A stretch of DNA of 64,000 bases from Sulfuriferula sp. (lineage in GTDB: Bacteria > Pseudomonadota > Gammaproteobacteria > Burkholderiales > Sulfuriferulaceae): positions 62,001-126,000 of the forward strand of contig JARLJL010000020.1 in assembly GCA_031291235.1 (NCBI GenBank). The letters run 5' to 3'. The number at the start of each line of letters is the position of its first letter. Position 1 is the stretch's first letter. The notes beneath the pieces were generated by a model that saw nothing but the letters and a program-made list of their open reading frames with translations, was not told the origin of the DNA and searched no databases. Both the position numbers and the translations under genes were made by a program. This document shows, one piece after another, positions 18,092 to 27,020 of this stretch.

Positions 18092-18119
18092 ATATAAGCT
18101 GCTAATGAGTAGCTTATAT
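18092..18119. repeat. Hairpin-forming inverted repeat before wzm
   Basis: Arms ATATAAGCTGCT and AGTAGCTTATAT flank AATG; as RNA the stem pairs over 12 bases with one G-U pair. It lies 25 bases before the wzm ATG and after a reductase gene. There is no run of T residues after it on either strand, so a simple terminator is unlikely; mRNA processing or stability between sugar and export genes is possible. Confidence 0.5.
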
Positions 18120-18144
18120 AAGTTATGAAAGCGAGTTGGAATAA

Positions 18145-18975
18145 ATGCATGCATCTCAGCAGATGTTGATTATTGAGGCGGGACGATCTGAACGGCACTA
18201 CTGGCGTGACCTGTGGCGTTATCGTGAACTTTTTTATATTCTGGCCTGGCGCGATATCCTGGTACGTTATAAGCAGACCGTTATTGGATTGGCATGGTCG
18301 CTGTTGCGACCGTTTCTAACCATGCTGGTTTTTACGCTGGTATTTAGCAAGTTGGCAAAATTGCCATCCTATAATGTGCCATACCCTATTTTAGTATTCT
18401 CAGCTCTTCTGCCCTGGCAATTTTTCGCAAATGCCTTCACTGAGGCGGGAAATAGTCTCATTAATAATGCCAATATGATTTCAAAAGTATATTTCCCTCG
18501 TTTGGTCATTCCTGCTAGCGCAGTGATCGTAAGTTTTGTGGATTTTTTAATCTCTGGAGCTATTTTGATAGCTCTAATGGTGTGGTATGGCTACATGCCC
18601 GATTGGCATATCGTGATGTTGCCATTGTTCATCCTGATTGCATTTGCCGCAGCTATGGGAGCTGGACTTTGGGTCGCGGCTTTAAATGTAAAGTATCGTG
18701 ATTTTCGTTATATTATCCCTTTTGTTGTTCAGTTTGGTCTGTATGTTTCCCCTGTAGGTTTTAGTAGCAATATTGTGCCAGATAAATGGCGATTGTTGTA
18801 TTCCATTAATCCTATGGTGGGGGTGATTGATGGATTTCGTTGGTCAATCATGGGCGGTAATGTGCATTTATATTGGCCGGGTTTCGTGCTTTCAGTCGCG
18901 CTGGTAACGACAATGCTGATCACAGGAGTTATGTACTTCCGACAAACCGAACGACGATTCGCCGACCTAATTTGA
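18145..18975 (+). CDS. wzm: Polysaccharide ABC exporter permease Wzm
   Basis: Inner-membrane permease of the ABC-2 type that exports the finished, lipid-linked polysaccharide. The 276-residue product has the family segment WRYRELFYILAWRDILVRYK before the first membrane helix, then about six hydrophobic helices (for example near 43-60, 75-95, 125-150, 155-180, 190-210 and 245-265). It contains GLAWSLLRPFLTMLVFTLVF and the conserved end of the family (VMYFRQTERRFADLI). The ATPase gene follows after eight bases. Presence of Wzm/Wzt and absence of Wzx/Wzy in the window indicate an ABC-dependent O-antigen pathway. Confidence 0.93.
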   Translation: MHASQQMLIIEAGRSERHYWRDLWRYRELFYILAWRDILVRYKQTVIGLAWSLLRPFLTMLVFTLVFSKLAKLPSYNVPYPILVFSALLPWQFFANAFTEAGNSLINNANMISKVYFPRLVIPASAVIVSFVDFLISGAILIALMVWYGYMPDWHIVMLPLFILIAFAAAMGAGLWVAALNVKYRDFRYIIPFVVQFGLYVSPVGFSSNIVPDKWRLLYSINPMVGVIDGFRWSIMGGNVHLYWPGFVLSVALVTTMLITGVMYFRQTERRFADLI

Positions 18976-18983
18976 GATAGAAC

Positions 18984-20264
18984 ATGCAACCAGCCATTTC
19001 AGTAAAAAATCTGGGCAAAAGATATACTTTAAGCCATCAATCTCAGGAACGATATACCGCCATTAGGGATGTGGTGACAAACGGTGTTAAGCAGTTTGCC
19101 CGAAAGTTACAGCATCCTTTTGCCAAACATTCGTATGATCCTGCTCATGAAGAATTTTGGGCACTTAGGGACGTCAATTTCGATATTCAACAAGGCGATA
19201 GAATTGGCATCATAGGGCGGAATGGTGCGGGAAAATCTACATTGTTAAAAATTCTCTCGCGAATTACTGAGCCGACGTGCGGCCAAATCAAAATCAAAGG
19301 GAGAATATCCAGTTTGTTGGAGGTTGGGACGGGATTCCATCCTGAACTTACTGGACGCGAAAATATTTTTTTGAATGGCGCAATTTTGGGAATGAGCAAA
19401 GCAGTCATTACCCGAAAGTTTGATGAAATCGTGGCATTCGCTGAAGTGGAGAAATTCCTCGATACCCCTGTTAAACGGTATTCGAGCGGCATGTACGTAC
19501 GTCTTGCATTTGCAGTAGCTGCCAATTTAGAGCCAGAGATATTGATCATAGACGAAGTGCTGGCAGTTGGTGATGCGCAGTTCCAGAAAAAATGTCTTGG
19601 TAAAATGGAAGAGGTTGGTAAAGAAGGGCGTACGGTGATTTTTGTTAGTCACAGTATGCCAACCGTCACTTCGCTTTGCGATCGGGCGATTTTATTGGAG
19701 TCAGGTACGGTAGCAAAAATAGGACCAACTTCGGAAGTGGTGATGCATTATTATACAAACGGACTGTCATCACCAGCTATGATCAAATATCAAGAGCGGC
19801 ATCCCGGAGACAGTTTTGCTAGATTGCTTTCTGCATCGATTAAAACTGGGAGCATAGTGGAAGGAGGCGCCATCGAAGTCAGCATTTCCGAACAAGTCAT
19901 GGTGGAGATGTGTTTTGAAATATTACAGGATACAGCCATCCAGTTTGTTCCGAATTTTAATTGCTTTACTGCAGATGGAGTGTGTGCATTTTATTGCCAT
20001 GATACGAATAAACATCAATTGGGCAAAGGGGTATATATTTCGCGGTGTTATATTCCAGCAGATTTTTTGAATGCGACTACATATTTTATTGGTTTGGCAG
20101 TTTCTTCATATCAGCCGACAGTAAAAGTGCATTTTTATGATGAGAATTGCCTTTCATTTAATGTATATGATCCTTGTGAAGGGGTAGCTACTAGACCTGA
20201 GACCATGATTCCCATTCCTGGAGCGGTTCGACCTAATTTGAAATGGGAGATTAATAAATTGTGA
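18984..20264 (+). CDS. wzt: Polysaccharide ABC exporter ATPase Wzt with C-terminal domain
   Basis: Nucleotide-binding subunit of the Wzm/Wzt exporter. The 426-residue product has Walker A GRNGAGKST near 78-86, signature YSSGMYVRL near 166-173, Walker B ILIIDE near 186-191 and the switch His in VSHS near 221-224. Residues from about 270 to 420 form an extra domain with alternating beta-type segments. In studied Wzt proteins such a domain recognises the modified non-reducing end of the glycan. That would tie export to a terminal modification, perhaps by the acyltransferase encoded next. The domain has no close relation that I can name by eye. Confidence 0.93.
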   Translation: MQPAISVKNLGKRYTLSHQSQERYTAIRDVVTNGVKQFARKLQHPFAKHSYDPAHEEFWALRDVNFDIQQGDRIGIIGRNGAGKSTLLKILSRITEPTCGQIKIKGRISSLLEVGTGFHPELTGRENIFLNGAILGMSKAVITRKFDEIVAFAEVEKFLDTPVKRYSSGMYVRLAFAVAANLEPEILIIDEVLAVGDAQFQKKCLGKMEEVGKEGRTVIFVSHSMPTVTSLCDRAILLESGTVAKIGPTSEVVMHYYTNGLSSPAMIKYQERHPGDSFARLLSASIKTGSIVEGGAIEVSISEQVMVEMCFEILQDTAIQFVPNFNCFTADGVCAFYCHDTNKHQLGKGVYISRCYIPADFLNATTYFIGLAVSSYQPTVKVHFYDENCLSFNVYDPCEGVATRPETMIPIPGAVRPNLKWEINKL

Positions 20265-20328
20265 AAACCAGAATAGGAGTCTGTTTTTAGATTTAATTTA
20301 AGTTATTGAATTTATAGAGGAATGATCC

Positions 20329-21015
20329 TTGAAGGCGATTTTTGCAAGAAATGTTAATAGGTTCTTGACTAAGTTTAATAATTGGAGGTTGCGAAGCAAA
20401 AGGCACTCCGGGAACGAAGAGTTTAAATTTCTTCCATGGGAAAGTGTGCGTGAGCTTCAACGTATTGAATTCGTAACAATTGGGCGACATACTTATGGGT
20501 TGATGCCCTCCTCAGTTATTAGACCAACAAAAGATGCGCCTGTATCTGTTGGGAATTTTTGTTCATTTGCGCCAGGGGTAGTTATCCTCGCTCATGCAAA
20601 CCATCCGACATTATTACCATCTACCTACCCATTCAAGACGTTATTTTGTAATTTAAGGAGTGAAACTTTCGATCCTTTATGGCCAAATTTTGATGCGGTA
20701 ACCAAAGGCGCCATTAATATCGGTCATGATGTATGGGTAGGTCAAAATGCTATTATCTTGTCGGGTGTGACTATAGGTAATGGGGCTGTCATAGGGGCTG
20801 GGGCAGTCGTAGCGAAAGACATTCCTCCGTATGCCATAGTCGTTGGAAATCCTGCAAGGATTTCCCGGTTCCGTTTTAAATTGGAAATTATCGAAGGGCT
20901 AGAGAAAACGCAGTGGTGGCATTTATCTGATGATGAAATTGAAACGTTATGCCCGTTTTTTTATGGGGATCCAGAAAAATTGATTGAGCATCTTTTGAAT
21001 AAAAAAGTCGAATAG
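20329..21015 (+). CDS. Left-handed beta-helix acyltransferase (CatB/XAT type)
   Basis: Trimeric hexapeptide-repeat acyltransferase of 228 residues, probably O-acetylating the polysaccharide. Repeats are clear in [20 protein letters not shown] and [20 protein letters not shown], ending [12 protein letters not shown]. The histidine in [13 protein letters not shown] is in the position of the catalytic base of xenobiotic acyltransferases. The start is TTG at 20329, preceded by an AGAGGA site; a nearby ATG at 20322 leads to an early stop in another frame. Location directly after wzt suggests terminal modification of the glycan; this is inference. Confidence 0.8.
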   Translation: MKAIFARNVNRFLTKFNNWRLRSKRHSGNEEFKFLPWESVRELQRIEFVTIGRHTYGLMPSSVIRPTKDAPVSVGNFCSFAPGVVILAHANHPTLLPSTYPFKTLFCNLRSETFDPLWPNFDAVTKGAINIGHDVWVGQNAIILSGVTIGNGAVIGAGAVVAKDIPPYAIVVGNPARISRFRFKLEIIEGLEKTQWWHLSDDEIETLCPFFYGDPEKLIEHLLNKKVE

Positions 21016-21019
21016 GTAT

Positions 21020-21892
21020 ATGTCAAAAATATGTGTTGTTCATTTGGTGCGAGCCCAAAACGGAATTGAGCCATTTAGTAATTTCATTGAATCTTATTTA
21101 AAAAATCCTAGTGGGATTGAGCATGATTTATTAATCGTATTTAAAGGTTTTAGCTTATCTTCTGCAAAGGAGGCGTATTTAAAATTGCTTGCTCCTCTCC
21201 GATTTAGCACGCTTGAAGTGACGGATGCCGGTTTTGATATTACAGCTTATTTTGCTGCATTCGAGTGTTACGCAGACAAGTATTGTTATTTTTGTTTTTT
21301 GAATTCATTCAGTGTCATTCAGGATTCAGAGTGGTTGAGTAAACTCTATAATCAGATTTCCCAGCCTGGCGTAGGATTGGTAGGGGCAACCGGATCATGG
21401 CAGAGCCATAGGTCTTTGCATTGGGCATGGTTACCCATCAGCATGATCATTGCGGCAGCCCAGCATTATCGGCTATATAAGGGAAAACCAATTCATACCA
21501 GATTGGTTTTAGGTGCGGTGGGAAGTTGTCAACATGGTTCGTTTTTCTGGGATTACGATCCGTTTCCTAATTATCATTTGCGAACTAATGCTTTTATGAT
21601 TGCGGGTGCATTAATGGGGAGAATTAAGCGCCCCGAGATTAAATCAAAAATGGATGCCTATAGGTTTGAGAGTGGAAAAAAAAGTTTGACGCGGCAAATT
21701 TTAAAAATGGGGCAAGCCGTGCTTGTTATAGGTAAAAATGGGAAGGCGTATGAAATATCGAACTGGAAAGATAGCGAAACATTTTGGCAGTCTGATCAAG
21801 GAAATTTATTAGTTGCAGATAACCAGACGCGAGACTATCAAAATGGTGACGCTCGGCGCCGAAAGTATTTATCGACTATGGCTTGGGGATAA
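21020..21892 (+). CDS. Unrecognised LPS-locus protein, glycosyltransferase-like
   Basis: A 290-residue soluble protein that I cannot assign with confidence. It starts MSKICVVHLVRAQNGIEPF. Segments HDLLIVFKGF, VTDAGFDITAYFAAFECY and YCYFCFLNSFSVI followed by VGLVGATGSWQSHRS resemble uncharacterised glycosyltransferase-like proteins (RgpF-like) in polysaccharide loci. The Phe-Leu-Asn-Ser segment takes the place of a DxD motif, which is not obvious. There is no signal peptide or membrane helix. It follows the acyltransferase after four bases and is among the most AT-rich genes here, about 30% GC in a hand-counted line. A role in sugar transfer is likely from context only. Confidence 0.5.
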   Translation: MSKICVVHLVRAQNGIEPFSNFIESYLKNPSGIEHDLLIVFKGFSLSSAKEAYLKLLAPLRFSTLEVTDAGFDITAYFAAFECYADKYCYFCFLNSFSVIQDSEWLSKLYNQISQPGVGLVGATGSWQSHRSLHWAWLPISMIIAAAQHYRLYKGKPIHTRLVLGAVGSCQHGSFFWDYDPFPNYHLRTNAFMIAGALMGRIKRPEIKSKMDAYRFESGKKSLTRQILKMGQAVLVIGKNGKAYEISNWKDSETFWQSDQGNLLVADNQTRDYQNGDARRRKYLSTMAWG

Positions 21893-21986
21893 ACCCTATA
21901 AATTTATCAGGCAATACTGAAGTAAGAGATGTTCTTTAGAGAGCTTATCAGAATTTATTATCAATAATGGGACAAATTGCAGGTAG

Positions 21987-23852
21987 ATGATAAATCTAAA
22001 ACGAATTAAATTTCTGGTTCAAGGGCTGCGTAATTTATATACACAGTACGGTTGGAGGATGCTAATCCAAAAAGGCGGGAAGCTTGTCTGGGTAGCCGTA
22101 TCAACTAGAGATTTTAAACATACGAGACGTATTTTATCTGGAATCATTTCTAGGCATTCTACGGCTATTGGATATACTGATTGGATACGGTTGTATGAAA
22201 AATTGGACGAGGTCGAATTAGCAAAGCAAAAAGAACTAGCGCATGCATTAAGGTATAAGCCCAAGTTTTCTATCGTTGTCCCCACATATAATACGCCTAA
22301 TCAGATACTGATCGAGTTTGCTGAGTCAGTTTTGTCTCAGACCTATCCGAACTGGGAGCTATGCATTGCGGATGATGCCTCAAGTGATCATCATGTCCAA
22401 ATAATATTGGATCAATATGCTGCAAAAGACGAACGCATCAAGGTGATTTACCGAACTCATAATGGGCATATTGCCGAGGCAACTAATACAGCGTTAGCAA
22501 GCGCGACAGGAGAATATATCTGTCTGATGGATCATGACGACACAATAGCGCCCAATGCACTTTATGAGTTTGCGTTGAGGTTGAATGAAGACCCGTCTTT
22601 GGATTTCATTTATTCAGATGAAGATAAGATTTCGTTTGATAGTGCATTGAGATTCGATTCTCATTTCAAGCCCGACTGGTCACCCGAGTATTTGGAATGT
22701 TGTATGTATACTGCTCATTTTGCGTGTTATCGCACTGAAATAGTACGAAGAACTGGGGGATTCAGAAAAGAGTTCAACGGTGCTCAGGATTATGATTTTA
22801 TGTTGCGGTTCAGTGAGCATATGAAAAAAACAGCTCATATTTCTAAAATACTATACCACTGGCGTACAATTCCCGGCTCTACCGCAACTTCAATGGATAA
22901 TAAAGGGTATGTTTTGGATGCAGCTATCCGTGCACTGGAGGAACATTTAGGACGTACTGGTAGGTTAGCGTTTGTTAAATCGAGTCATTACAAAGGGTGT
23001 TTTCATGCGCGACGGCAAATAGAAGGGAGTCCTAAAGTTTCGATTGTCATTCCGTCGGCGGGTAGGGATAGTTTGATCCGTGGTAAGAATCTTGATTTGC
23101 TGGTTAATTGTATTGCGTCAATTAAGGAAAAATCAACATACAGTAATTTGGAGATTGTGGTTGTTGATAATAATGATCTTCGCAATGAGACCCTTGCTGC
23201 ATTGTCAAAATATCCAGTCAAATTTGTTCATTTCATGGCACCTGTATTCAATGTGGCAGCTAAAATGAATTTAGGTGCTAAGCATGCTAGCGGTGAATAT
23301 TTATTATTTTTAAATGATGATACTGAGGTAATTACACCAGATTGGATTGAAGCAATGTTGAGTTTGGCTCAGCGCCCAGGTGTTGGTGCTGTTGGGGCTA
23401 AATTATTCTTTGAAGATGATACATTGCAACATGTAGGTGTCGCATTTTGTAATGGTTTGCCTGATCATATTCGCCGAGGATATCCTGGGGATGACCCGGG
23501 TTATTTTTTTAGTTCTGAAGGGCAGAGAAATTACTTAGCCGTTACCGGAGCTTGTGTATTATTGAACAGAAAATTATTTCAGGAAGTGAGCGGATTTGAA
23601 GAAGCTTTTGCAGTGAATTATAACGACATCGATTTGTGTCTGAAGGTATGGCAAAAAGGATACAGGAATGTTTATACCGGACAAGCGATGTTGTATCACT
23701 TTGAGAGTCGAAATCGTAAGAGGGAAGTTGATATTCAGGAGCAAGATTTGTTCTTGGAAAGATGGGGTAATTCGGTTACCAAGGACCCGTACTATAGCTA
23801 TTATTTTAGGGCTGATCCTCCCAATTTTGAGCTTGGATATTTGAGCAATTAA
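21987..23852 (+). CDS. Double-domain family 2 glycosyltransferase
   Basis: A 621-residue protein with two GT-A domains in tandem after an N-terminal helical part of about 90 residues. Domain one has FSIVVPTYNTPNQILIEF, CIADDASSDHHVQ and CLMDHDDTIAPNALYE. Domain two has KVSIVIPSAGRDSLIRG, IVVVDNNDLRN and FLNDDTEVITPDWIEAML, then AVTGACVLLNRKLFQE. Each has an Asp-rich metal site, so the protein could add two sugars or alternate two linkages, as polymerising GTs of ABC-dependent O-antigens do. The start at 21987 is an ATG (MINLKRIKFL) after a 94-base gap. Acceptor and donors are unknown. Confidence 0.88.
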   Translation: MINLKRIKFLVQGLRNLYTQYGWRMLIQKGGKLVWVAVSTRDFKHTRRILSGIISRHSTAIGYTDWIRLYEKLDEVELAKQKELAHALRYKPKFSIVVPTYNTPNQILIEFAESVLSQTYPNWELCIADDASSDHHVQIILDQYAAKDERIKVIYRTHNGHIAEATNTALASATGEYICLMDHDDTIAPNALYEFALRLNEDPSLDFIYSDEDKISFDSALRFDSHFKPDWSPEYLECCMYTAHFACYRTEIVRRTGGFRKEFNGAQDYDFMLRFSEHMKKTAHISKILYHWRTIPGSTATSMDNKGYVLDAAIRALEEHLGRTGRLAFVKSSHYKGCFHARRQIEGSPKVSIVIPSAGRDSLIRGKNLDLLVNCIASIKEKSTYSNLEIVVVDNNDLRNETLAALSKYPVKFVHFMAPVFNVAAKMNLGAKHASGEYLLFLNDDTEVITPDWIEAMLSLAQRPGVGAVGAKLFFEDDTLQHVGVAFCNGLPDHIRRGYPGDDPGYFFSSEGQRNYLAVTGACVLLNRKLFQEVSGFEEAFAVNYNDIDLCLKVWQKGYRNVYTGQAMLYHFESRNRKREVDIQEQDLFLERWGNSVTKDPYYSYYFRADPPNFELGYLSN

Positions 23853-23856
23853 TGAA

Positions 23857-24750
23857 ATGAGTATTTGTGCGGTTGTAATCACATATCATCCTGCGGAACA
23901 AATAATTGGAAATATTCTCGCACTGTTAGATCAAGCCGATGAAATTGTCATTGTAGATAATGGTTCCGGTTCCTCAATCCAGGAATTATTGGGGCGATTG
24001 GAGCAGCATTCAAATGTAAGTGTTATTTATAAGCCGGAAAATATTGGGATTGCTGCCGCCTTAAATATTGGCGTGAAACATGCTAAAAAACTTGGCTATG
24101 AATGGGTTATTACCTTTGATCAAGATAGCAAAGTAACCCCTAACATGATTAGTACGATGCTGCGAGGATACGAAGCGTACCCAGAAAAAGAGAAAGTTGC
24201 GAGCTTATCGCCTCGTCAGCAAGATCAGGCATCAGGAAGAGTAACCAGTAATAATATTCTGTCACCTAATACTGAAATATCTGCATATTTGCAATTATTA
24301 GTGGTGATCACTTCTGGGAATATGGTTAAGCTAAACGTGTTTGATATAGTTGGGTATTTCAATGAAGCGCTATTTATTGATCATGTAGATACTGAGTTTT
24401 GTCTACGCTGCGCCACTTATGGGTACAAAATATTGGAAATACAGGATGCGATTTTGGAGCATAGTTTAGGCACCCCAACTCAGCATTCGTTTTTATGGAC
24501 AGCACCCGTAACATCAAATCATAGCGTTTTGAGACGTTATTATAATGCTCGAAACGGAGTTTACATTTATAAAAAATTTGTGTTTTCTCAGCCTGCTTGG
24601 GTGTTTAATCATGCATATATTTATTTGAAAGCAATTATAGTTTTGATGTTATTCGAAGACAGGCGTAAGAAAAAGCTATTGGCAATTTGTCGAGGTGTTG
24701 TGCATGGGCTGCTTGGAAGGTTAGGTAAGGCTGATAATTTATTTGATTAG
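23857..24750 (+). CDS. Family 2 glycosyltransferase, rhamnosyltransferase-like
   Basis: GT-A glycosyltransferase of 297 residues. It opens MSICAVVITYHPAEQIIGNI, then ADEIVIVDNGSGSS, PENIGIAAALNIGVKHA and WVITFDQDSKVTPNM, a set of blocks typical of rhamnosyltransferases and relatives. A later LFIDHVDTEFCLR and LEHSLGT complete the family pattern. The start at 23857 lies four bases after the previous stop. No rhamnose synthesis genes are in the window, so the donor may instead be one of the deoxysugars made here. A short AT-rich gap of 75 bases follows. Confidence 0.85.
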   Translation: MSICAVVITYHPAEQIIGNILALLDQADEIVIVDNGSGSSIQELLGRLEQHSNVSVIYKPENIGIAAALNIGVKHAKKLGYEWVITFDQDSKVTPNMISTMLRGYEAYPEKEKVASLSPRQQDQASGRVTSNNILSPNTEISAYLQLLVVITSGNMVKLNVFDIVGYFNEALFIDHVDTEFCLRCATYGYKILEIQDAILEHSLGTPTQHSFLWTAPVTSNHSVLRRYYNARNGVYIYKKFVFSQPAWVFNHAYIYLKAIIVLMLFEDRRKKKLLAICRGVVHGLLGRLGKADNLFD

Positions 24751-24825
24751 GTTAAAAACACCGTTTATTAATATGGTTGTCATTAACATTAAATTCACGT
24801 AGCCGTAGCAATATTATTAATACTA

Positions 24826-25761
24826 ATGACATCAAATTCTACCGAATCAAGTAAAGTTGCTGTGTTGCTATCAACCTACAATGGGAGCAAATTTCTGCTG
24901 CAGCAATTAGACACGTTGTATCAGCAAACCTATCCTGATATTAAAATTTTGGCGCGGGATGATGGTTCATCCGATTCGACCAAAAGTCTTTTGGAAAATG
25001 AACGATTAAAAGGCCGTGTTGGGGTATTGGCAGGATCCGGAAATTTGGGGCCCGCCTTAAGTTTTTTTGAATTGTTGCGTCAAGCTGTTTTAACTGACAC
25101 AGATTATGTTGCATTTTGTGATCAGGATGATGTCTGGCAGCCGGAAAAGATTGCACGAGCCGTTTCCGCTTTAAGCGAAGTCGCTAACTCACGTGCTGCG
25201 ATGTATTGCAGCAGAGTCGAGTTGGTCGATGCTGATCTGAAGCATATCAGTTTCGGCGGTATACCGAGAAAGATCGGCTTTGGTAATGCGCTGGTTGAAA
25301 ATATTGCGACTGGTTGTACGATAGTGATGAATCGTACAGCCATTGATCTGCTTTGTGAAAACTTGCCAAGCAATCCGCAAATGCATGACTGGTGGTGTTA
25401 TTTGGTGTTGTCGTGTTTTGGGGACGTGATATTTGATCCTGTAGCCACGATTAAATATCGTCAGCATGGCAATAATACTATTGGTGTGGCGACCAATGCT
25501 CTGGCTCAGTATGGCAAAAGGTTCCGTAGATTTTTTGGGAGCAGAAAGCAACGGGCCTGGTGTAGCGAGCATGCTGCGACATTCATGAATATATATGCTG
25601 ATCGCATCCCCTCACCGCAGAGACGTATCATTACCCAATTTCTTGCTGCAAAGTCATCACTATGGCAGCGTTTAAAATTGGTATTTTCAAGTGATGTCTG
25701 GCGACAAAAACGGATTGATAATCTGATTTTGCGGATATTGATATTGATTAATCGAATCTAA
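24826..25761 (+). CDS. Family 2 glycosyltransferase
   Basis: GT-A glycosyltransferase of 311 residues. It has VAVLLSTYNGSKFLLQQL, ILARDDGSSDSTK and FCDQDDVWQPEKIARAV, a pattern common in O-antigen glycosyltransferases. A mid-region MHDWWCYLVLSCFGD and IKYRQHGNNTIG are also shared by this subgroup. The last base of its stop is the first base of the next start (TAATG), so the two genes are coupled. Composition moves back towards the chromosomal average within this gene, about 48% GC in a hand-counted line, marking the right end of the AT-rich block. Confidence 0.85.
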   Translation: MTSNSTESSKVAVLLSTYNGSKFLLQQLDTLYQQTYPDIKILARDDGSSDSTKSLLENERLKGRVGVLAGSGNLGPALSFFELLRQAVLTDTDYVAFCDQDDVWQPEKIARAVSALSEVANSRAAMYCSRVELVDADLKHISFGGIPRKIGFGNALVENIATGCTIVMNRTAIDLLCENLPSNPQMHDWWCYLVLSCFGDVIFDPVATIKYRQHGNNTIGVATNALAQYGKRFRRFFGSRKQRAWCSEHAATFMNIYADRIPSPQRRIITQFLAAKSSLWQRLKLVFSSDVWRQKRIDNLILRILILINRI

Positions 25762-26939
25762 TGTATGGTTTTGTGAGACTTGATCCCGTTCTTTATATGT
25801 CCGCCAAACCAAAAATTTGCTTCATCACTGCCAGCGAGTTGACTGTACGCTGGTTCCTGCTCGATCAACTGACTGCATTAAGTCGGCATTACGATGTCAC
25901 GCTGATAGTAAATACCGATAATCCTGAATTCTTAAATGACACCGGTATGTCGGTACGCGTATTGCCGGTGCGTATCGAACGGCAAATCAGCATCTGGCGC
26001 GACAGCGTGGCGTTAATGCATTTGCTACGCATCATGTGGCGAGAACGTTTTGTGGCGGTGCACTCGGTGACGCCTAAAGCTGGCCTGCTGGCAATGCTTG
26101 CCGCAACGATTTGTCGGGTGCCGGTACGTATACATACCTTTACCGGCCAGGTCTGGGCAACGCGTAATGGCTTGGCGCGTGCTCTACTTAAGTTGCTGGA
26201 TACTGCTACGGCAACGATGACCACGCATTTGTTAATCGACAGTTATTCCCAGCGCCAATTTCTGATTGATGAGTATGTCACTTCAGCGGACAAGGCACGT
26301 GTACTGGGACATGGTTCAATTAGCGGGGTGGATATTGCGCGTTTTGCGGCCAATGCTCAGCATCGTCAGGCAGTCCGCGATCGCCTCCAGTTGCGTCAGG
26401 ATGATGTCGTGTTTCTTTATCTGGGGCGACTTAATCGCGATAAAGGCCTGCTGGACATGGCAGCGGCTTTTGTGCAGGCGGCGCAAGAAAACTGGCATTG
26501 GTTGATTGTCGGGCCTGATGAGGCGGATTTGATGCCTGAAATTATGACCCTTTGTCAGAATTGTGCAGCACGAGTGCATTATCTTGGCCGTAGTCACGCG
26601 CCTGAAGTGGAAATGGCCGCAGCGGATGTGTTCTGTTTGCCAAGTCATCGCGAAGGCTTTGGCACGGTATTGATAGAAGCGGCTGCTATGGGCATACCGG
26701 CCTTGGCTTCACGTATTTACGGTATTACCGATGCGGTGATAGACGGTGAAACCGGTTTGTTGCATACGCCTAAGTCAGTCGATGAAATCGCGGAAAAAAT
26801 GCGTTTGTTGGCAACCGATACCGAGTTGCGTAAGCGCTTGGGTAATCATGCCATGCAGCGTGCGCAACGCGACTTTTCCCAAGCTTATGTAACAGGCGAA
26901 GTCTTGGCATTTTATGCGCAAGTCATGCCTAATCCATAG
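25761..26939 (+). CDS. Family 4 glycosyltransferase
   Basis: GT-B retaining glycosyltransferase of 392 residues. The N-terminal domain has KICFITASELTVRWFLLDQL and VHSVTPKAGLLAMLAA. The C-terminal donor domain has LGHGSISGVDIARF, FLYLGRLNRDKGLLDMA and the E-x7-E block SHREGFGTVLIEAAAMG. It resembles PglA-like enzymes that add the second sugar onto the product of a small phosphoglycosyl transferase, and such an enzyme is encoded next. The ATG at 25761 overlaps the preceding stop; an in-frame ATG at 25797 (MSAKPKICF) gives a more usual family start, so the true start is open. Composition is core-like. Confidence 0.88.
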   Translation: MYGFVRLDPVLYMSAKPKICFITASELTVRWFLLDQLTALSRHYDVTLIVNTDNPEFLNDTGMSVRVLPVRIERQISIWRDSVALMHLLRIMWRERFVAVHSVTPKAGLLAMLAATICRVPVRIHTFTGQVWATRNGLARALLKLLDTATATMTTHLLIDSYSQRQFLIDEYVTSADKARVLGHGSISGVDIARFAANAQHRQAVRDRLQLRQDDVVFLYLGRLNRDKGLLDMAAAFVQAAQENWHWLIVGPDEADLMPEIMTLCQNCAARVHYLGRSHAPEVEMAAADVFCLPSHREGFGTVLIEAAAMGIPALASRIYGITDAVIDGETGLLHTPKSVDEIAEKMRLLATDTELRKRLGNHAMQRAQRDFSQAYVTGEVLAFYAQVMPNP

Positions 26940-27020
26940 TGCCTATGTACACTGTTGATATTTGGCTTTCAATAAAGCGATGGATTTATGTATGGGTGGC
27001 ATGATTTGGAGTATCAGTAA

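Noticed and set aside
18850-18865. GGGCGGTAATG, resembling the JUMPstart/ops element of RfaH-controlled loci
   Set aside because: It lies inside the wzm coding sequence and lacks the full ops consensus, and the upstream leader of the locus has no match.
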